A stretch of DNA of 64,000 bases, taken from NCBI GenBank assembly GCA_963969595.1, contig OZ018415.1, forward strand, positions 11,346,001 to 11,410,000, read 5' to 3'. This DNA comes from Neckera pumila (lineage: Eukaryota > Streptophyta > Bryopsida > Hypnales > Neckeraceae). Under the pieces are notes generated by a model that saw only the letters and a list, made by a program, of their open reading frames with translations, was not told where the DNA came from and did no database searches. Below, piece after piece: positions 59,331 through 64,000 of the stretch (its first letter is position 1; every line of letters begins with the position of its first letter). The position numbers and the translations under genes were made by a program.

Positions 59331-60229
59331 TGCTATATTCAAATAGTAAGCTTGACTTAAGTTAGCTAAAAAAAAGTGCCATCTTTTTTGGCTAAATCTA
59401 GGACCAAATAACCAAATTTTCACATAAATGTAATGATGATTTTCCAAAAATCCAAAAAATTCAATAATGATTCATTGAACCATATATTAACTATTGTTAT
59501 TTATCATCTATTATCAAGATTTTTTTTTTTATGGTTGAATGAAGGAATTACTTCATTCATATTTAGTAATATTGAATGATTGAGAGGTTGTTTTTATAAT
59601 GAAATTCATTGTCCGTCATGAATCCGCAAAGAATATAAGACAATTCAAAAATGAGAGCTTGACCACTCATTGTCAAAATGCAGGAATTGTGTTCAATGTA
59701 GAACTTTAGACCTCATTTTGTAATAGTAGAATAACTTTGTCTAAAATCTTTGAGAACAAAAAAAGTTGGTAAATCCAAATCACTTTCATCTCCAAAAATC
59801 CGTTTGTGATTTTGAGCCTCCAAAAAAAAGTTATGGATAAAACTTAAAGAAGATGTTTGAAAATGTCCCTTCCAACCCCTCTCTAAACTTTGTTAACAAC
59901 TTCTGATTTAAGGCTTCAAATCTCAAATGGATTTTTAGAAATAAAACTTAACTTCATTTACTAACTTTTTTCAGTTCAAAATTTTCTTAAAAAAGTTATT
60001 TTACTAAGCCAAAATGAGGTCCAAAGTCGTACATTGAATACAATTCCTGCTTTTGACTTAAGTAACTAGGTATGAGTGGTTGAGCTCCTAGTAATCCTAA
60101 TTTACATATCCCACATGGTTTGTTTTACCTCCTACCACCTCACTTGTATAAAGAGCTTGTCTTCTCTTGTAAATGCACTCACAACTAGTGGCCTACAAAT
60201 CTACATGAGTTTGCTTAGATGTTGCCAAA
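59331..60229. other. AT-rich spacer
   Basis: No ORF with a motif. It may contain the lost N-terminal part of the transposase relic. Confidence 0.35.
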
Positions 60230-61320
60230 TAGCTTGCAACATATGCTAAAATTTGGTCAAATGTTAAAAAAAAATTGCCTTCTTGAACCCCTGCCGTTAA
60301 CGGCAATGGTTCTGGAGGTTCAAATTTTTTTGCAATATTTAATACAATTTGGTCAGATGTCAATAGAATTTGCCTTTCTAAATCCAAGCTGTTAACGACA
60401 ATGGTTTTGGGGGTTCAAATTTTCTTGCAATATTTAATACAATTTAGTCAAATGTTAAAAAAAGTTTGCCTTTTTAAACCCCAGCCGCTAACGGCAATGG
60501 TTTTGGGGGTTCAAATTGTTTTGCAATATTTAATATAATTTGGTCAAATGTTAAAAAAAAAGAGGTGCCTTCTTAAATTCTTGCCGTTAATGGCAATGGT
60601 TGCAATATTTAGTACAATTTGGTCAAATATTAAGAAAATATTGCCTTTTTATACCCCAGCCGTTAACGGCAACGGTTTTTGAGGTTCAAATTCATTTGCA
60701 ATGCTTAATACAATTTGGTCAAATGTTAAAATAATTTGCCATTTTAGACCCCAGCCGTTAACGGCTATGGTTTTGGAGGTTCAAATTTTTTTGCAATATT
60801 TAATGCAATTTGGTCAAATGTTAAAAAAAATTTGCCTTCTCAAACCCCAACCGTTAACGGCTAGGGTTTTGGAGTTCAAATTCTCTTGTAGTATTTAATA
60901 CAATTTGGTCAAATGTTAAAAGAAATTTGCCTTTTTAGACCCCAGCCGTTAATGGCTATGGTTTTGGGGGTTCAAATTTTCTTGCAATATTTAATGCAAT
61001 TTGGTCAAATGTTAAAAAAAATTTGCCTTCTCAAACCCCAACCGTTAACGGCTAGGGTTTTGGAGTTCAAATTCTCTTGTAGTATTTAATACAATTTGGT
61101 CAAATGTTAAAAGAAATTTGCCTTCCAAAATCCAACTGTTAACGGCTATGGTTTTGGAGGTTCAAATTTTCTTGCAATATTTAACACAATTTGGTCAAAT
61201 GTTAAAAAAAAATTGCCTTCTAAAACCATAGCCATTAACGGCTACAATTTTGGGATTCAAATTTGTTTGCAAATTATGCTAGAATTTGTTCAAATGCAAA
61301 AAAATTGGGCTTTCTTAGAG
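60230..61320. repeat. 95-bp tandem satellite, about 11 copies
   Basis: Each unit has the palindrome GCCGTTAACGGC or a 1-2 base variant at a fixed position (60293, 60388, 60484, 60583, 60659, 60754, 60850, 60945, 61040, 61136, 61231). It is followed by 'atggttttggaggttcaaat', 'tgcaatatttaatacaattt' and 'ggtcaaatgttaaaa'. Spacing is 95-96 bp, except 99 before and 76 after the fourth position (a deletion lies in that unit). Units at 60754/60945 and at 60850/61040 are pairwise nearly identical, so a 190-bp dimer was duplicated recently. Confidence 0.92.
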
Positions 61321-61439
61321 CACAAATGTTTGTAGTTTTCTTTGTTTTGAGAGGTTAAGGTATCAAGGACAAAATCAATTTTAAAGCATCAAGGACAAAA
61401 TCAAAAATCAATATTTTTTTATTATGTATGATTTTTTGG

Positions 61440-62690
61440 ACAATTGGTAGGACTTTTTTGAGGGATGATGTCATAAATCTTGCTGCACACTTTGTTACTT
61501 GTGGTTATATGGAAGGAAATGGAGTTTTCTATGTGGCCTTGGAAAACAATAAGGGGAAGATGATAAATGTCACGGATGATATTATTAAATCGTGGAGTGC
61601 TTATTAGGTGCAGGCAAATGCTGCATTTGAGAAAAAATTCAAAAATGATGAAGGTCTCAAAGTTTTTTCTGACAAGATGTTTTTAGTGTAGGATGGCAAC
61701 CACCATTTACAATCATGGGTGCCTTTTATCATGTGGCATTATGCTGTTGAAAATATTGTTTTGGAACCCAACAAGGGCAATTATATTGATAGGATTATAT
61801 GAAGTCAATTTATAATTCCTTATATTTCATTATCATTTTTTTAGAATTTCATTTCAGTTTTTAGTTTCCAAATTTTTGTTTGCTTTGGACCATTGCACTT
61901 GTCACTATTATACTTTTTTATCGTTTGATGTTTACAGATTTTATCATAATAAATCTTGTTTTGCTAGGAGGACCAAAAAAACCATATTTCTATAAATCAT
62001 GTTCACAAGCTTTATTGCATTCAAAGTATTGCTAGGCAACCACTCTCATATTTTGAAAAACTTGTCTCCACAGACGATCTTGTTGCAACTAAAGCCAAGC
62101 AAAAGTCAAAAGAAAGAACTTGGTTCAATTTGAATGTTGAGGCACTAAATAAAATCTTATACTAGGTTCATATAAAAAGCTTTATTTTTTGTTTCATGTT
62201 TTTTTTCAATATTTAAGGTCTTCACTTTGTTCTTGTTGTTAATATGAATTAGTATAATGTTGCTCTACTATATATAACATTGTCATCATGTGCAATTTTG
62301 CTCATTCTTATACATCATTTACTTTGCGCAACAAGAATTAGGAGGCATTGCTGTTGCAACTCACAAATTTTTTATGAGAAGTATTCCAATCCAACAGATA
62401 GGATTGCAAGTGCACTTGATGAATGGAACTCTAAAGTTGTTGAAAAGGTGAAGGTAGCCTTTCATTTAGAATTAAAGTGTTAGCTTCCCATTGCAAATTC
62501 TAAGCACACGACACCATTCTTGGAGCAGGTGAAGTGCCACTATGAAACTCATGGTGAACATTCAAAGATGACTGAAGAAAAGCTTTAGATGTTGGCAACT
62601 TTAGCAATAGACACGTCTATGAAGATTAAGTGGCAAGAAAGGTGGAGTGTAATAGGTGGACCATATTCATCCTTTAGTTTTGCATAAAGG
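61440..62690 (+). pseudogene. Multi-exon coding relic, ParB-like 'DGNHR' motif, TAG stops
   Basis: An open frame from about 61449 reads 'DDVINLAAHFVTCGYMEGNG', 'VFYVALENNKGKMINVTDD', then TAG (61605), then 'FSDKMFLV', TAG (61689), 'DGNHHLQSWVPFIM'. A second exon-like stretch follows an acceptor near 61970 ('YFEKLVSTDDLVATKAKQKS', 'KERTWFNLNVEALNKILY', TAG). A third near 62330-62690 reads 'YEKYSNPTDRIASALDEWNS' with further TAG stops. If the TAG before DGNH was TGG, the motif reads WDGNH-x-L-x-x-W, similar to ParB-like nucleases or a repeated plant mobile-element protein. The function is unknown and the gene is inactive. Confidence 0.5.
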
Positions 62691-62716
62691 CCATTGATTA
62701 AAACTACATTTATCAC

Positions 62717-63647
62717 TTAACCCTTAAAGTTTCATGACTATGTTCTCACCAAAAACGCTCCAAAACTGCCATTTCTAATACAACTACCAAATTTTTGGAA
62801 AAAAACAATTTTTGACACATATAACCATAGGATCTTGTAGTATGATATTTTGAAAACATGTGGTAAAAATTTCAGAAAATTCCACCGTGTGGATCATAAG
62901 ATATAAGCATTCAAAGTCTTGAAAACCATTTTTTCAATCCTGCGAAAAACCGGGCAGCTGCACTTTGCAAGCTCACTTTTCAATGATAAATTGTCGAAAA
63001 AGGTGGTGCTTCTTTGAATTCAGTTTCCTAAACAAGTTGTCTATATGCTTGAAAAATTTCACAACATTTGGAATTGTACAACATATAGGAAAAAAATAGT
63101 AAGTAGAAAGAAGTAGAAAATGATTCAAAATACTAATTTGTTAAAATTTTAATCATGGAATTTAAAAATACCAATCCCAACGGTTGTAATGTTGTAATAA
63201 TCAATTTACATTCTAGGATTTTTTTTTTTCCAAAAATATTGAAAATTGAGTTAAATAAACGACTTTAAAGTTTTTTTTAAAGTAGAGAATCCATAACTGC
63301 CCACAAACCAAAAACCCTCATAAATTTTGACTCATTGATTGAAATGGAATGACTGAAAGCTTTTTGAGTATATGTAAATGTAGAGAACCAATTTGAAAAA
63401 AAAAATTCCAGAAAAAATGTTTTTTTCTGATCTGCCCAAACTGCCCAGTTACGAAAAAAAGCAACATATTAGGTCACAACTTTTGACTTGTATTTCAAAA
63501 TGTCATGAAACTTGGTACACATGAAGATATTCCTCGCCCCCACCTTCTATTAAAATTTCAGCCTCAAATATGGAAATCTCTAGTCACACATACCTGCCCA
63601 AAATTTCTATACGGCCAAAAAATGCATGTTGGTCCTCTAGGGGTTAA
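62717..63647 (-). mobile_element. TTAA-flanked non-autonomous element, type I, inverted
   Basis: It starts TTAACCCTTAAAGTTTCATG and ends 'ggtcctctaggggttaa', 931 bp. It is the reverse complement of 15867-16798 with few changes, including 'gggcagctgcactttgcaag' and 'aaaccctcataaattttgac'. Both TTAA are intact. Confidence 0.8.
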
Positions 63648-64000
63648 TCATTGTTCATGATCTAGTGCTTACAATATTTAGAGCCTTTGTTTGCTGCCAC
63701 TTGCTAGACTGTATTTAGCTTCTACGGCCCACGTTTGTTGCTCCCTCTATTTTAGACCTCATAAATGTCATTCCTATGATGGTATTATGATGTATTGCAA
63801 TTTTACATTTATGTGCTTTGTAGTTTGTAGTGAGACATCTTAAACGACTACATTTATTTTCATCGTGTGCTTACAAACATTATCTATTTTGACTATTTCT
63901 TAATTTCTTGAATATATATTGGTTTAATTTTTTGGTACAAAATTGTATAGTGGCATATTCATTTGTTGTTCATTCATGCCAAACATCCTTACAACAAACT
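63648..64000. other. Intergenic spacer to window end
   Basis: No recognisable feature. Confidence 0.4.

Noticed and set aside
1..64000. CRISPR arrays, LTR retrotransposons with intact pol, rRNA genes
   Set aside because: No regular spaced direct repeats of CRISPR type, no reverse transcriptase or integrase motifs, and no rRNA-like sequence were seen.

Overview
The window looks like nuclear DNA of a streptophyte plant, most likely a bryophyte or another early-diverging land plant. The reasons are split GT-AG genes with introns of roughly 80-600 bp, a plant receptor-like protein, a plant-type histidine-phosphatase gene, PARP-type zinc fingers, and decayed transposon proteins of types I associate with moss-like genomes. 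The last point is from memory. No species can be named from sequence alone. Most of the DNA is very AT-rich. Genes sit in a few islands of higher GC at about 20.5-24.5, 26.9-29.9 and 37.5-44.3 kb.

Three intact gene models can be supported. (1) A six-exon + strand gene at 21376-23677 encodes a 224-aa phosphoglycerate-mutase-like histidine phosphatase. (2) A seven-exon - strand gene at 29133-26965 encodes a 332-aa protein with two canonical CCHC PARP-type zinc fingers, no catalytic domain, and a basic tail of six exact 7-residue repeats. (3) A single-exon - strand gene at 43473-40759 encodes a 904-aa kinase-less LRR receptor-like protein. The three have unrelated functions and do not form a pathway. 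Three decayed coding regions were also found: PPR-like fragments inside a 440-bp inverted repeat (37.5-40.2 kb), a DDE-transposase-like pseudogene (- strand, 58.3-59.3 kb), and a multi-exon relic with TAG stops (61.4-62.7 kb).

The rest is a graveyard of small non-autonomous elements, many recognisable by comparing copies inside the window. The most striking are at least nine elements, mostly about 930 bp, flanked on both sides by TTAA with ends CCC(C/T)TAAAG. They make up about 13% of the window. The TTAA target and CCY ends resemble piggyBac-type transposons. Two structural tests inside the window (abutting elements sharing one TTAA, and an insertion inside a Helitron-like repeat whose sister copy carries a single TTAA) favour TTAA as target-site duplication. 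Also present are three Helitron-like copies (two head to tail), two Tourist-like MITEs with TTA duplications, several other TIR families, a tRNA-derived SINE-like element, and several tandem arrays: a 95-bp satellite at 60.2-61.3 kb, a 110-165 bp array at 18.2-19.8 kb, and a 21-bp minisatellite at 9.8 kb.

Region by region: 0-20 kb is repeats and AT-rich spacer with nested Helitron/MITE/TTAA insertions at 11.4-13.3 kb. 20.5-24.5 kb is the phosphatase island. 24.8-26.1 kb is a long TTAA element. 26.9-29.9 kb is the zinc-finger gene and its GC-rich 5' region. 30-37 kb is AT-rich spacer with a few MITEs. 37.5-44.3 kb is the inverted-repeat element followed by the receptor-like protein gene. 44.6-56.4 kb is dense in MITEs and TTAA elements. 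56.4-64 kb holds the two transposon-related pseudogenes, the 95-bp satellite and one more TTAA element.
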